A stretch of DNA of 49,976 nt from Ureibacillus chungkukjangi (GTDB taxonomy: Bacteria; Bacillota; Bacilli; Bacillales_A; Planococcaceae), in NCBI RefSeq assembly GCF_003217295.1, contig NZ_QJTJ01000025.1, positions 1 through 49,976 of the forward strand. The letters run 5' to 3'. The position numbers were made by a program, and so were the translations under genes. Below, piece by piece: positions 7,739 through 16,007 of the stretch. The notes under the pieces were generated by a model. The model worked only from the letters and a program-made list of their open reading frames with translations. It searched no databases and was not told the origin of the DNA. Within the stretch, counting starts at the first letter, position 1. Every line of letters starts with the position of its first letter.

Positions 7739-7948
7739 ATGATTCAGCATTTTAACTTTAAGCCTTTGTTCGAAAATAATTTACTGCCGGGGTGGGCAAT
7801 TTCGTTTTACTATAAACAGCAATTATATAAAGCTGAATATAAAAAAGATGGGAAAATCGTTTGGATTGGAGAAAAGCCTTTAGACAACGACCTGGCTACC
7901 GTCGAAAAAATGATTCACGAGCTTATGCTTTTCCATGTCTATGATTGA
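7739..7948 (+). CDS. yheE: YheE-like protein (DUF5342 family, 69 aa)
   Basis: 69 residues with ATG after AGGAAGGGGATAT. HFNFKPLFENN, PGWAISFYYKQQLYKAEY and HELMLFHVYD match the conserved blocks of B. subtilis YheE. There is no signal peptide or membrane segment; it should be a small cytosolic protein of unknown function. Divergent from yheB, the same neighbourhood as in B. subtilis. A strong bidirectional terminator separates it from the convergent transporter gene. Confidence 0.75.
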   Translation: MIQHFNFKPLFENNLLPGWAISFYYKQQLYKAEYKKDGKIVWIGEKPLDNDLATVEKMIHELMLFHVYD

Positions 7949-7975
7949 TGATAAAAACTATACTTTCCTAAATAC

Positions 7976-8011
7976 AAAAAAGCGAGTTCGACTTAGTGAA
8001 CTCGCTTTTTT
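7976..8011. terminator. Bidirectional intrinsic terminator
   Basis: AAAAAAGCGAGTTC and GAACTCGCTTTTTT form a perfect 14-bp stem between the convergent yheE-like gene and the MFS gene. Confidence 0.9.
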
Positions 8012-8020
8012 CTATACCCG

Positions 8021-9295
8021 TTATGATTCTTCCTTCACCTTATACTTCCTACTAAATACTAAATAGAAATAAGTTGAAGCTACTAAATAGATACAGCCTG
8101 TTATTGAGAACGTGTATGCGTAACCCCAATAGTTCCCATAGGTTGTAACAAGCCATGCAGCTGGAAGCCCCATCGTTGCCCATCCAATATTGAACACCAT
8201 TTGACTAACTGAATTGGCAAGGCCCTTATATTTGTTGTGAACCACATCCATTGCGATGGCACTTTGAATTGGGTTCCCTGCATTCATCAGCGCCTGTCGC
8301 ATTAAAAACCCAATTGAAGCAATAAGCAACGAATTTGTAAAAGCCGTTAAAAACAGGAACGGAATCGATAGTAATTGAAAAATAACTAATGCACGAACCT
8401 TTCCTACCCTTTTTACAAGCAAGGGACCAATCAGCATTGCAACTGCTGTCATGGCTGATCCTAAAGCAATAATTAACCCGACATAGGAATTTGACGCATC
8501 AAAGCGATTCGCAAAATATAGGTTCAAATATGGGATAACTAGCCCTGACCCGGTACCGATTAGTAAGTTGGCAATTCCGAATAAGACAATCATGCCAAAG
8601 TTCTTTTTAAAGCTACTATCCTCCGAGTCCTCCATCTCTTTAGGAGACTTTAGTAATCTACCCTGTGATTCGTTTTCTGACTTAGTAGTACTAAGGGATA
8701 ATAGAGGCAGCAAACCGAAGGCGAAAATTACCGCTCCTAAAAGCAAGGAGCTTCTGATACTCTCAACTGCTCCGATATTGAAAATATGCTGAAATCCATC
8801 AGATACAAGCCCGCCAAGTAAGTTCCCGATTACATTTGCAACCGTGACGATTGCAAAATGGATGCTGAACAAATTCATTCTTTCAGTTGGTTTTGAATTC
8901 TCCGCTAAAAATGGAACACCAGAAACCTGAACAAATGCCCATACAATCCCTGTCAAAAAGGCAAATATCAAAATCGGCTGTTCAACCGAAACAATACTCC
9001 TCCCAAAGAGCATAATGGCAGAAACAAATGTACCGACTAGTAAAATGGATTTCCGCCCGATACGATCACTTATAATCCCTGCAGGCACTAACATCAAAGC
9101 AGTAGCTAATGAAGTGATTGAAATGACACTACCATTAACTGCCTCTGAATAACCTAACTCACGTATGTAAAGATTGTACATTACACCAAATACACCCATC
9201 CCAATTTGAATGAGTATATTGCCAAGCATAAATAATTTTATGTTCCTATTAAAGGACATAATATTAGAGAGCCAATCTCTGAGTCTTTTATACAT
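8021..9295 (-). CDS. Major facilitator superfamily transporter
   Basis: 424 residues with about twelve hydrophobic segments. The loop between helices 2 and 3 has GIISDRIGRKSIL, the MFS signature. A charged loop near residues 200-230 (SENESQGRLLKSPKEMEDSED) separates the two halves. It resembles B. subtilis YfkF/YfiU-type drug or metabolite exporters, but the substrate cannot be read from sequence. ATG follows GGGAAGTGGTGATTGTGCC. Single-gene transcript. Confidence 0.85.
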   Translation of the reverse strand: MYKRLRDWLSNIMSFNRNIKLFMLGNILIQIGMGVFGVMYNLYIRELGYSEAVNGSVISITSLATALMLVPAGIISDRIGRKSILLVGTFVSAIMLFGRSIVSVEQPILIFAFLTGIVWAFVQVSGVPFLAENSKPTERMNLFSIHFAIVTVANVIGNLLGGLVSDGFQHIFNIGAVESIRSSLLLGAVIFAFGLLPLLSLSTTKSENESQGRLLKSPKEMEDSEDSSFKKNFGMIVLFGIANLLIGTGSGLVIPYLNLYFANRFDASNSYVGLIIALGSAMTAVAMLIGPLLVKRVGKVRALVIFQLLSIPFLFLTAFTNSLLIASIGFLMRQALMNAGNPIQSAIAMDVVHNKYKGLANSVSQMVFNIGWATMGLPAAWLVTTYGNYWGYAYTFSITGCIYLVASTYFYLVFSRKYKVKEES

Positions 9296-9410
9296 GGCAC
9301 AATCACCACTTCCCGCACTTTATTTCGTCACCCTAAATATACGGGTTGCGTTATAGATAGGCAATAGTAATTTCGATATATTTAAAAATTTCTAACATCT
9401 TCATGACAGA

Positions 9411-9446
9411 AAAAAGCTGGCCCAAGTAATCTGGACCAACTCCCTT
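9411..9446 (-). terminator. Intrinsic terminator of the ABC exporter operon
   Basis: On the minus strand TTGGTCCA and TGGGCCAG form a stem with one mismatch, followed by CTTTTTTCTG. Confidence 0.65.
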
Positions 9447-9460
9447 TTTCTAAGATTTAT

Positions 9461-11194
9461 TTAACTCAATGCTCCCGCTTGCAGACGATACATTGTTTCG
9501 TACCTTCCACCTAAAGCAACTAATTCTTCATGTGTACCGCGCTCAACAATTTTCCCTTTGTCTAATACAAGAATTTGATCGGCATTCTTAATAGTAGATA
9601 AACGGTGAGCGATAATAAAGGTCGTTCTTCCTTTTTTTAACACTTCCATTGCATGCTGGATAATTTCCTCAGTCTCAGTATCAATATTGGAAGTTGCTTC
9701 ATCCAATATTAAAATTGCTGGGTCAAAAGCCAATGCCCGTGCAAATGATATTAACTGACGCTGACCAGAGGAAAGTGTACTTCCCTTCTCAATTACAGGC
9801 TCATCTAATCCCTTTTCAAGATTCTTTAGTACACGGTCTCCCCCAACTGCTTCAAGAGCTTTTTCAACAGTTTCTCTTGAAATACGCGGGTCTTTTAAAC
9901 TCACATTTGTTTCAATCGTCCCTGTAAATAAATACGGATCCTGTAGAACGATTCCCATATGCTCTCGGAAGGATTGTCGCGAAATCGATAAAATATTTTT
10001 GCCATCAATGATGATTTTTCCCTTTTGAGGATCATAAAAGCGGAACAATAGGTTCATTATCGAGCTTTTCCCTGAACCGGTATGACCAACAAGGGCAATC
10101 GTTTCACCTTTTTTGGCTGAGAAGTTGATATTCTTCAATACATATTCATCGTCCTTATAGGCAAAGGATACATTTTCGAACTCTACATTTCCTTCATAGC
10201 GCGGAATGGATTCCTCACTCACAGGCTCTCCTTTGCGATCAAGTAGCTCAAACACACGAGAACCCGCTACTAAAGAACGTTCCAATTGTGAAAATTGATT
10301 GACGATATTTACAATCGGACCAAATAATCGCGTTATATAATCCACGAAGGCGTAAAGAGTCCCTGCTGTAATTACTTCTGTTGTTGTCATTGACTGTGTA
10401 CCAAAATAGTAAATAAACACGACAAAGAACAATAATCTTAAAACATGCACTAGGTTGAATGATGTTGCAGAATCTAAGAATAATAGCTTTCTTTGATATT
10501 CATAATGCTCATTATTCATCTCAGCAAACTCATCTTTCATTTGCTTCTCACGCTTGAACGCTTGAATAATTGTCATTCCTTGAATCGATTCGTTGATCAT
10601 TGCGTTAATATCTGCAATTTTCGTACGCACAACATGATTATACTGAGAAGCATATTTTCGATAAGCTACCATCCAGATATAAATCACTGGCACAACGATT
10701 AAGGCGACAAGTGCCATCTTAACATTCAAGATAAAGAGCGCTACATAAACTCCCAGAATCGAGATGAAGCTCGTCACAAATTGAGATAGCACCTGAACAT
10801 ATAAATTATGAATTGCTTCGGTGTCATTTGTTACACGAGCAACAATTTTCCCAGCAGGTAAATTATCAAAGTAATCGATGGACATTGTTTGGATATGACC
10901 AAAGACATCTTTACGAAGCTTTTGAATAATGCGGTTCGCTCCGATTTGTAAATAGATAAACATAAAATAACGTAGTATTGCCGTTGCAATTGATAACACG
11001 AAAAACACAATTAGTAGATTTACTATCGGCTGCAAGTCAATTGACCCTGGCGTCATATAATTATCAATAATATGCTTCGCAATGAACGGTCCAGCTAAAT
11101 CCGTCAAAACTGCAAGTGTTAATAATGCTAATCCTATAAAGATTGGCTTTTTGAAATACATTGCATAGTTGAATAAACGTTTACTAGTACTCAT
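9461..11194 (-). CDS. bmrD: Heterodimeric ABC multidrug exporter, subunit with the consensus ATP site (BmrD/YheH-like)
   Basis: 577 residues: six membrane helices (about 1-320), then a nucleotide-binding domain with Walker A GHTGSGKSS (about 370), signature LSSGQRQ (about 478) and Walker B ILILDEATS (about 500) with the catalytic glutamate, and a switch histidine in IIAHRLSTI. It overlaps the partner gene by 4 bases (ATGA), so translation is coupled. B. subtilis YheH is longer (about 670) because of an insertion absent here. Expected to pump drugs out across the plasma membrane with the partner. Symbol assigned by gene order and features. Confidence 0.85.
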   Translation of the reverse strand: MSTSKRLFNYAMYFKKPIFIGLALLTLAVLTDLAGPFIAKHIIDNYMTPGSIDLQPIVNLLIVFFVLSIATAILRYFMFIYLQIGANRIIQKLRKDVFGHIQTMSIDYFDNLPAGKIVARVTNDTEAIHNLYVQVLSQFVTSFISILGVYVALFILNVKMALVALIVVPVIYIWMVAYRKYASQYNHVVRTKIADINAMINESIQGMTIIQAFKREKQMKDEFAEMNNEHYEYQRKLLFLDSATSFNLVHVLRLLFFVVFIYYFGTQSMTTTEVITAGTLYAFVDYITRLFGPIVNIVNQFSQLERSLVAGSRVFELLDRKGEPVSEESIPRYEGNVEFENVSFAYKDDEYVLKNINFSAKKGETIALVGHTGSGKSSIMNLLFRFYDPQKGKIIIDGKNILSISRQSFREHMGIVLQDPYLFTGTIETNVSLKDPRISRETVEKALEAVGGDRVLKNLEKGLDEPVIEKGSTLSSGQRQLISFARALAFDPAILILDEATSNIDTETEEIIQHAMEVLKKGRTTFIIAHRLSTIKNADQILVLDKGKIVERGTHEELVALGGRYETMYRLQAGALS

Positions 11195-12936
11195 TCGCTA
11201 GGCACCTCCTCTAGCTGTTGGCGATCATACTGTTCCTTGTACCAGCCTTGTTTTTGAAGGAGCTCCTCATGGGTTCCTTCTTCCATTATTTGTCCCTCAT
11301 CTAATACGATAATTTGATCTGCATGCTGGACAGCAGACAAACGATGGGTCGTAATAATAGTAGTTTTTCCTTTTCTCACATGACCGATATTCTCTATAAT
11401 TTTCGCTTCAGTTTTAGCATCTACCGCAGATAATGAATCATCTAAAATAAGGATTTCTGGATTCTTAATCATGGCACGAGCAATCGACACACGTTGCTTC
11501 TGCCCTCCAGAAAGAGAAATCCCCTTTTCTCCAACTAAAGTTTCCAGCCCCAATGGTAGATTCTTTAAATCATTTTCAAAATACGCAAGCCGAACTGCCT
11601 CATCAATTTCTTCACTTGTCGCATCTTCTTTTCCGAATAAGATGTTTTCTCGAATGGTCCTTGAGAATAGCACATGATCTTGAGGAACATAGCCAATCCA
11701 TTCAAGCAGCTGTTCTTTTGTTAGCTTTGCAATATCGACATCTCCAACAGTAAATTGACCTTCAGCTAGTGGGTATTCCTTTAGTAATTGCTTTACAAAG
11801 GTTGTTTTACCAGCACCGGTCTTCCCTACGATTCCAAGTGTTTGGCCTCGTTTTACATGCAAGGAAATATTCTGCAGGTTTTTCATTTGAGACAAAGGAT
11901 ATTGGAATGTAAAATCATCAAACCCAAGAGATGTTGGATATTGAACATTACCAGGCTCTTTTGGATTTTTTACATCCTGCTCATAATCTAAAGTCGCTTG
12001 AACACGGTCAAGCGACGCATTCCCTTGCTGCATGACATTTATCAATTCACCAATTGCTATCATTGGCCAAACCGCTAAGCCTAAATAAACATTAAATGTA
12101 ACTAGCTGCCCAACTGTCATTTCACCATTTGATACTAAGAAAGATCCATACCCAAGAGCTACAACATAACTAACCCCGGTACCTACTTTTGTAATTGGAC
12201 CAAATAATGCATTGATTTTGGCAACATGGATATTTTTCTGATAAACTTCCTCACTCATATCAGCAAAGCGTTTTTCATCCTTCTTTTCTTGTACATAAGC
12301 ACGAATTACTCGAACACCTGCAACGGATTCCAGTACATTATCATTTAAATCACCAAAAGAATCCTGTGCCTTCATATAACGTTCATGTACGATTTTTCCA
12401 AAATACTGCATAAGTACGGCCATAATCGGAATCGGAAGCATAGAGAAAATAGTCAGCTTCCATGATATTAAGAATCCCATCGCTAAAATAATGGCACCCA
12501 TATAAATCGTAGAATCGAATAACGTCATAATTCCGAACCCTGCTGTTAATGAAACAGCATTTAAATCATTGGTGGCACGAGCCATTAAATCTCCCGTACG
12601 ATTCTTCTCATAAAAGGTCGGTGTCATCCTTAAAAATTGATACATTAGTTTCTTTCTTAAAATTCTTTCTAACGATAATGCGCCACCAAACAACTGATAT
12701 TGCCATGTAAAATTAATCATATAACCGAATACAATTATCAGCCCAAGCCATAGCAAATAATTACTTAAAGAATCAGATGTCATTGTACCAAGGGCAATAT
12801 CATCAATCGCTACCCCTATAATCCATGGCGGTACTACTTCTATAACATTAGCAACTGTTAATAAAACAACTGCGATCAAATACCTTTTCCAATAAGCTTT
12901 AAAAAACCACTTTAATTTAAACATTACTTCAAACAT
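11191..12936 (-). CDS. bmrC: Heterodimeric ABC multidrug exporter, subunit with the degenerate ATP site (BmrC/YheI-like)
   Basis: 581 residues, equal in length to B. subtilis YheI. Transmembrane domain about 1-320; nucleotide-binding domain with Walker A GKTGAGKTT (about 370), signature LSGGQKQ (about 475) and Walker B ILILDDSLS (about 497). The residue after the Walker B aspartate is Asp, not Glu, so this subunit forms the degenerate site, as known for BmrC. ATG follows AGGAGAAGGTGC. A leader ORF and two hairpins lie upstream, pointing to antibiotic-induced attenuation as in B. subtilis bmrBCD. Confidence 0.88.
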   Translation of the reverse strand: MFEVMFKLKWFFKAYWKRYLIAVVLLTVANVIEVVPPWIIGVAIDDIALGTMTSDSLSNYLLWLGLIIVFGYMINFTWQYQLFGGALSLERILRKKLMYQFLRMTPTFYEKNRTGDLMARATNDLNAVSLTAGFGIMTLFDSTIYMGAIILAMGFLISWKLTIFSMLPIPIMAVLMQYFGKIVHERYMKAQDSFGDLNDNVLESVAGVRVIRAYVQEKKDEKRFADMSEEVYQKNIHVAKINALFGPITKVGTGVSYVVALGYGSFLVSNGEMTVGQLVTFNVYLGLAVWPMIAIGELINVMQQGNASLDRVQATLDYEQDVKNPKEPGNVQYPTSLGFDDFTFQYPLSQMKNLQNISLHVKRGQTLGIVGKTGAGKTTFVKQLLKEYPLAEGQFTVGDVDIAKLTKEQLLEWIGYVPQDHVLFSRTIRENILFGKEDATSEEIDEAVRLAYFENDLKNLPLGLETLVGEKGISLSGGQKQRVSIARAMIKNPEILILDDSLSAVDAKTEAKIIENIGHVRKGKTTIITTHRLSAVQHADQIIVLDEGQIMEEGTHEELLQKQGWYKEQYDRQQLEEVPSE

Positions 12937-12971
12937 TTAAGCACCTTCTCCTAATTTACTATTCAACTTCA

Positions 12972-13028
12972 CTATCCACTATCTGTACACTCTCTTTTTA
13001 ACAACTTTCTAGTGAAACGACTTTTCAT
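12972..13028 (-). CDS. Possible 18-codon ORF between attenuator and bmrC
   Basis: ATG at 13028 after AAAAGGAGAGAGT opens MKSRFTRKLLKRECTDSG. The ribosome binding site and spacing are good and the peptide is basic. It lies between the last attenuator hairpin and bmrC. It may be a second regulatory peptide, or a spurious start; no homologue is recognised. Confidence 0.35.
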   Translation of the reverse strand: MKSRFTRKLLKRECTDSG

Positions 13029-13066
13029 AATACTCTCTCCTTTTCCATAATTTTCTAGCCGCGCAC

Positions 13067-13101
13067 AAAAAAAATACACCTATCCTCCTGTGAGATAGGT
13101 G
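13067..13101 (-). terminator. Attenuator hairpin 2 in the bmrCD leader
   Basis: On the minus strand CACCTATC and GATAGGTG form an 8-bp stem followed by TATTTTTTTTG, a strong intrinsic terminator. It lies between the leader peptide gene and bmrC, so bmrCD can only be expressed by read-through. Confidence 0.85.
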
Positions 13102-13108
13102 CTCATAG

Positions 13109-13140
13109 AAAAAGGATACAAGTATCCAATACCTGTATCC
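13109..13140 (-). terminator. Attenuator hairpin 1 in the bmrCD leader
   Basis: Minus strand GGATACAGGTA pairs with TACTTGTATCC (10 of 11), followed by TTTTTC. The element contains GGATAC twice and GTATCC once, so an alternative smaller hairpin GGATAC-TT-GTATCC is possible. This gives a simple two-state switch next to the leader ORF stop. Confidence 0.7.
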
Positions 13141-13164
13141 CCTCATTACTTTTATGCGCGTCCT

Positions 13165-13242
13165 TTATAAATATAAGAAAGCTTGAGGTAGGCTTGGATT
13201 ATCGTATTTAATTGCTGGCGGCAAAATGTTTTTAATTTTCAT
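13165..13242 (-). CDS. Leader peptide of the bmrCD attenuator (25 aa)
   Basis: ATG at 13242, eight bases after a perfect AAAAGGAGG, opens a 25-codon frame starting MKIKNILPPAIKYDNPSLPQ and ending AFLYL. It has the place of B. subtilis bmrB (yheJ), whose translation controls bmrCD by ribosome-mediated attenuation. The LPPA and SLP motifs could slow ribosomes. The stop codon lies 25 bases before the first hairpin. A promoter is visible upstream and two terminators downstream, so the leader architecture is complete. Sequence similarity to BmrB itself was not established. Confidence 0.75.
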   Translation of the reverse strand: MKIKNILPPAIKYDNPSLPQAFLYL

Positions 13243-13283
13243 AATCCTAACCTCCTTTTCTAATATTTATAATTTACATATAA

Positions 13284-13313
13284 ATCGTAGCATATCCATT
13301 TTTTGAAAGTCAA
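13284..13313 (-). promoter_or_regulatory. Sigma-A promoter of the bmr leader transcript
   Basis: On the minus strand TTGACT, 18 bases, then TGCTACGAT (extended -10). The start would lie about 30 bases before the leader ribosome binding site. Confidence 0.7.
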
Positions 13314-13347
13314 CAATTTTTAGAAAATAGAAATATTTTAACATAGC

Positions 13348-13375
13348 TTTACAATCAACGTGTCTATTCTATGAT
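13348..13375 (+). promoter_or_regulatory. Possible sigma-A promoter for the CNNM gene
   Basis: TTTACA at 13348-13353 and TATGAT at 13370-13375 with a 16-base spacer. This would give a 5' leader of about 130 bases ahead of the upstream ORF at 13509. Confidence 0.5.
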
Positions 13376-13508
13376 TTTAGTAAAGCAAAAATGTCATAAA
13401 ATATTAAAATATTCTTTAAGACAAATTTGTAGTCACTATTTGTATTTTCCTCATAAATATTTTATCATTGTATTATTCAATCATTTTTTATTATAGGAGG
13501 TGTACTCT

Positions 13509-13559
13509 TTGTTCGCACCCCTCATTCGGGCGAGGAACAAAGATAGTATTTGGACGTAG
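13509..13559 (+). CDS. 16-codon upstream ORF overlapping the CNNM gene start
   Basis: TTG at 13509, eight bases after AGGAGG (13495-13500), opens MFAPLIRARNKDSIWT and stops at TAG 13557-13559, overlapping the start of the transporter gene (TTG 13550) in a different frame. The uORF sits inside a hairpin, CTTTGTTC (13507-13514) against GAACAAAG (about 13535-13542) with an inner CCC/GGG pairing. The only strong ribosome binding site serves the uORF, so the main gene may depend on termination-reinitiation. Confidence 0.55.
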   Translation: MFAPLIRARNKDSIWT

Positions 13560-14902
13560 ACATAGTAGAGTTAACCATTAAGTTGGCAGCATTTTTCTTG
13601 TTAATTGCTGCTACGGCATTTTTTGTTGCAACTGAGTTTGCAATCGTAAAAGTAAGAACTACTCGTATCGATCAATTAGTTGCAGAGGGCAACAAAAAAG
13701 CAATGAAAGCTAAAAAGGTTGTATCAAATTTAGATGAGTATCTATCTGCCTGCCAGTTAGGTATTACCATTACAGCCCTAGGTTTAGGTTGGTTAGGTGA
13801 ACCTACATTTGAGCTGATTTTACATCCTTTATTTGAACTGATGAATTTAGACGCAACGCTATCTTCACTGCTTTCATTCATTATTGCGTTTATGTTTGTT
13901 ACGTATTTACACGTTGTCGTAGGAGAGTTAACACCAAAAACGTTTGCCATTGTAAAATCAGAAGAGCTTACCTTGAACCTAGCAGGACCAATAATGGTAT
14001 TTTACAAGGTAATGTATCCATTTATCCGTACTCTAAATGGCTCTGCACGTGCATTAACAGGTCTATTTGGCCTTAAATTGGCATCTGAATCTGATGTAGC
14101 TCATTCTGAAGAAGAACTTCGTATTATCCTAACAGATAGTTATAAAGGCGGAGAGATTAATCATTCTGAATACGAATATGTAAATAGTATTTTCGAATTC
14201 TCTGACCGTACAGCGAAGGAAATTATGGTACCTCGAACTGAAATTGTTAGTCTTGAAAAAGACTTAACAGTAAAAGAAGTATTTGAAGTAATGGGGGTAG
14301 AACAATATACTCGTTACCCTATCACTGATGGAGACAAGGACCACGTCATCGGCTTAGTAAATCTTAAGCATTTACTTACTGCCTATATAAAAAATCCTGC
14401 AAACGGTAACAAGCCTGTAGTTGATTATATGCAGCCAGTCATCCGTGTGTTTGAGACAGTTCCAATTAGTGATTTATTACTGAAAATACAAAGTGAACGA
14501 ATTCATATGGCGATCCTAATGGATGAATATGGTGGAACATCTGGTCTAGTTACAATTGAAGACATTATCGAAGAAATTGTTGGTGATATTCAAGATGAAT
14601 TTGACGAGGATGAAATACCAGAAATACAAGAAATTAGTGATAACCATTACATCTTAGATGCTAAATTGTTAGTTGACGAAGTAAATGATATGTTAGGTAT
14701 TACGATTGATGATGAAGATGTTGATACCATTGGTGGTTGGTTCTTAACGAAACGATTCGATGCTGTCGAAGGCGATAGCTTCGATTTCGAAGGCTATGAA
14801 TTCAAAATTAAAGAATCAGACGGCCATCATATTCTTTACATTGAAATAACAAAACTACCTGAGTCAGAAGAATCTGATCAAGTAGAAGAATCAGAAGAAT
14901 AA
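13550..14902 (+). CDS. CNNM/CorC-type transporter (DUF21-CBS-CBS-CorC_HlyC), YhdP/MpfA-like
   Basis: 450 residues. N-terminal CNNM (DUF21) membrane domain with FFVATEFAIVKVRTTRIDQL (about 22-41) and SACQLGITITALGLGWLGEP; two CBS domains (about 215-340, PRTEIVSLEKDLTVKEVFEV at the start); C-terminal CorC_HlyC domain ending near residue 435, then an acidic tail. It is close to B. subtilis YhdP (MpfA), implicated in magnesium efflux, and to YugS. Often mislabelled haemolysin. Start TTG at 13550 has only a distant GAGG 14 bases upstream; see the upstream ORF. Acts in the plasma membrane; CBS domains probably sense adenine nucleotide or magnesium. Confidence 0.88.
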   Translation: MDVDIVELTIKLAAFFLLIAATAFFVATEFAIVKVRTTRIDQLVAEGNKKAMKAKKVVSNLDEYLSACQLGITITALGLGWLGEPTFELILHPLFELMNLDATLSSLLSFIIAFMFVTYLHVVVGELTPKTFAIVKSEELTLNLAGPIMVFYKVMYPFIRTLNGSARALTGLFGLKLASESDVAHSEEELRIILTDSYKGGEINHSEYEYVNSIFEFSDRTAKEIMVPRTEIVSLEKDLTVKEVFEVMGVEQYTRYPITDGDKDHVIGLVNLKHLLTAYIKNPANGNKPVVDYMQPVIRVFETVPISDLLLKIQSERIHMAILMDEYGGTSGLVTIEDIIEEIVGDIQDEFDEDEIPEIQEISDNHYILDAKLLVDEVNDMLGITIDDEDVDTIGGWFLTKRFDAVEGDSFDFEGYEFKIKESDGHHILYIEITKLPESEESDQVEESEE

Positions 14903-14922
14903 TTAATGCCAAAATAATGAGT

Positions 14923-14966
14923 ATGTCTCAAAAGTTTAATCATTCAACTTTTGGGACATTACTTTT
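14923..14966 (+). terminator. Intrinsic terminator of the CNNM gene
   Basis: ATGTC-CAAAAGTT and AACTTTTG-GACAT pair over 14 bases with one mismatch, followed by TACTTTTTA. Confidence 0.85.
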
Positions 14967-15024
14967 TATGAAAGCATTGAGAACTGATTTTTGTAACTAA
15001 CTAAAGCTTGGGTTGCAAAAAACG

Positions 15025-15060
15025 GAGCCGTCTCATTTCAAAAGAGACGGCTCTGTTTTG
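15025..15060 (+). terminator. Second terminator, 41 bases upstream of the CDF gene start
   Basis: GAGCCGTCTC (15025-15034) and GAGACGGCTC (15044-15053) make a perfect 10-bp stem, followed by TGTTTTGTC. It lies between the previous terminator and the ribosome binding site of the cation exporter, where it may act as an attenuator for that gene. Confidence 0.8.
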
Positions 15061-15093
15061 TCTTGTTCTAAAGTTTTGCCAGGAGGAAACATT

Positions 15094-15993
15094 GTGGAGC
15101 TATATACAAATTTACGAGCTGGGGAAAAAGGTGCTTGGCTATCTATTGGTACCTATTTAATCCTGAGCTCCATAAAACTAACAATCGGATATTTTGGACA
15201 CTCAGACGCATTAAAAGCAGACGGACTAAATAATACAACAGACATTATTGCTTCGATTGCCGTCCTAATTGGTTTACGAATTTCTCAACGACCACCGGAT
15301 TCCAATCACCCATATGGACATCTACGTGCAGAAACAATCGCTTCCTTAATTGCATCTTTTATCATGATGATGGTAGGTTTACAGGTTCTCCTTAGTTCAC
15401 TCATGAATTTATGGAACCCTATTCGGGAAACACCCTCCTCTTTAACTGCCTATGTAGCATTAGGGAGTGCAATAGTCATGTATGGTGTTTATCGTTACAA
15501 TTTGGCCCTTTCAAAAAGAATCAATAGCTCCGCAGTAAAAGCAGCAGCCTACGATAATCGATCCGATGCACTGGTAAGTATCGGTACAGCCATCGGGATA
15601 TTCGGGGCAATCATTGGATTTTCGATTATCGATACAATAACAGCAGTAGTCGTGGCCATCATTATCATAAAAACAGCTATTGAAATCTTCTGGGAGGCTG
15701 TTCAAACATTATCAGACAGCTTCAACATAGAGGAAGCCGAAACATTATCAGTATTAATAAATAATGTTGCTGGTGTGATAGATCTAGTCGACGTTAAAGG
15801 TAGGTCTCATGGAAATGTCAGCTTTATAGATGTTACTGTAACTGTAAACCCCCATTTAGATGTCCGGCAAAGCCATGAAATTACTGAAAAAATTGAGTCA
15901 ACAGTGAAAAAGTTTAATCCCTATTGTATGGTATTTGTCCATATCGAGCCACATGAGCTGCCAACAGCCACCGATGAGGATTATCATTTCTAA
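15094..15993 (+). CDS. Cation diffusion facilitator family transporter
   Basis: 299 residues from GTG at 15094, seven bases after AGGAGG. An ATG at 15013 would be in frame but would translate through the terminator hairpin, so it is rejected. About six membrane helices (20-205) and a C-terminal cytosolic domain (215-299). The metal site in helix 2 reads NNTTD (N-x3-D) and in helix 5 DNRSD (D-x3-D), rather than the H-x3-D of zinc exporters, which favours Mn2+ or Fe2+ export. Similar in layout to B. subtilis YdfM. Single-gene unit with a terminator at 16008-16040. Confidence 0.87.
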   Translation: MELYTNLRAGEKGAWLSIGTYLILSSIKLTIGYFGHSDALKADGLNNTTDIIASIAVLIGLRISQRPPDSNHPYGHLRAETIASLIASFIMMMVGLQVLLSSLMNLWNPIRETPSSLTAYVALGSAIVMYGVYRYNLALSKRINSSAVKAAAYDNRSDALVSIGTAIGIFGAIIGFSIIDTITAVVVAIIIIKTAIEIFWEAVQTLSDSFNIEEAETLSVLINNVAGVIDLVDVKGRSHGNVSFIDVTVTVNPHLDVRQSHEITEKIESTVKKFNPYCMVFVHIEPHELPTATDEDYHF

Positions 15994-16007
15994 GTTAATA
16001 TTAAAGT

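Noticed and set aside
15013..15093. N-terminal extension of the CDF transporter
   Set aside because: It would translate a perfect terminator hairpin; GTG 15094 has AGGAGG at the right distance.
14960..15094. Known Mn2+ riboswitch (yybP-ykoY) in front of the CDF gene
   Set aside because: The leader is too short and the conserved loops of that motif are not seen; only a hairpin is claimed.
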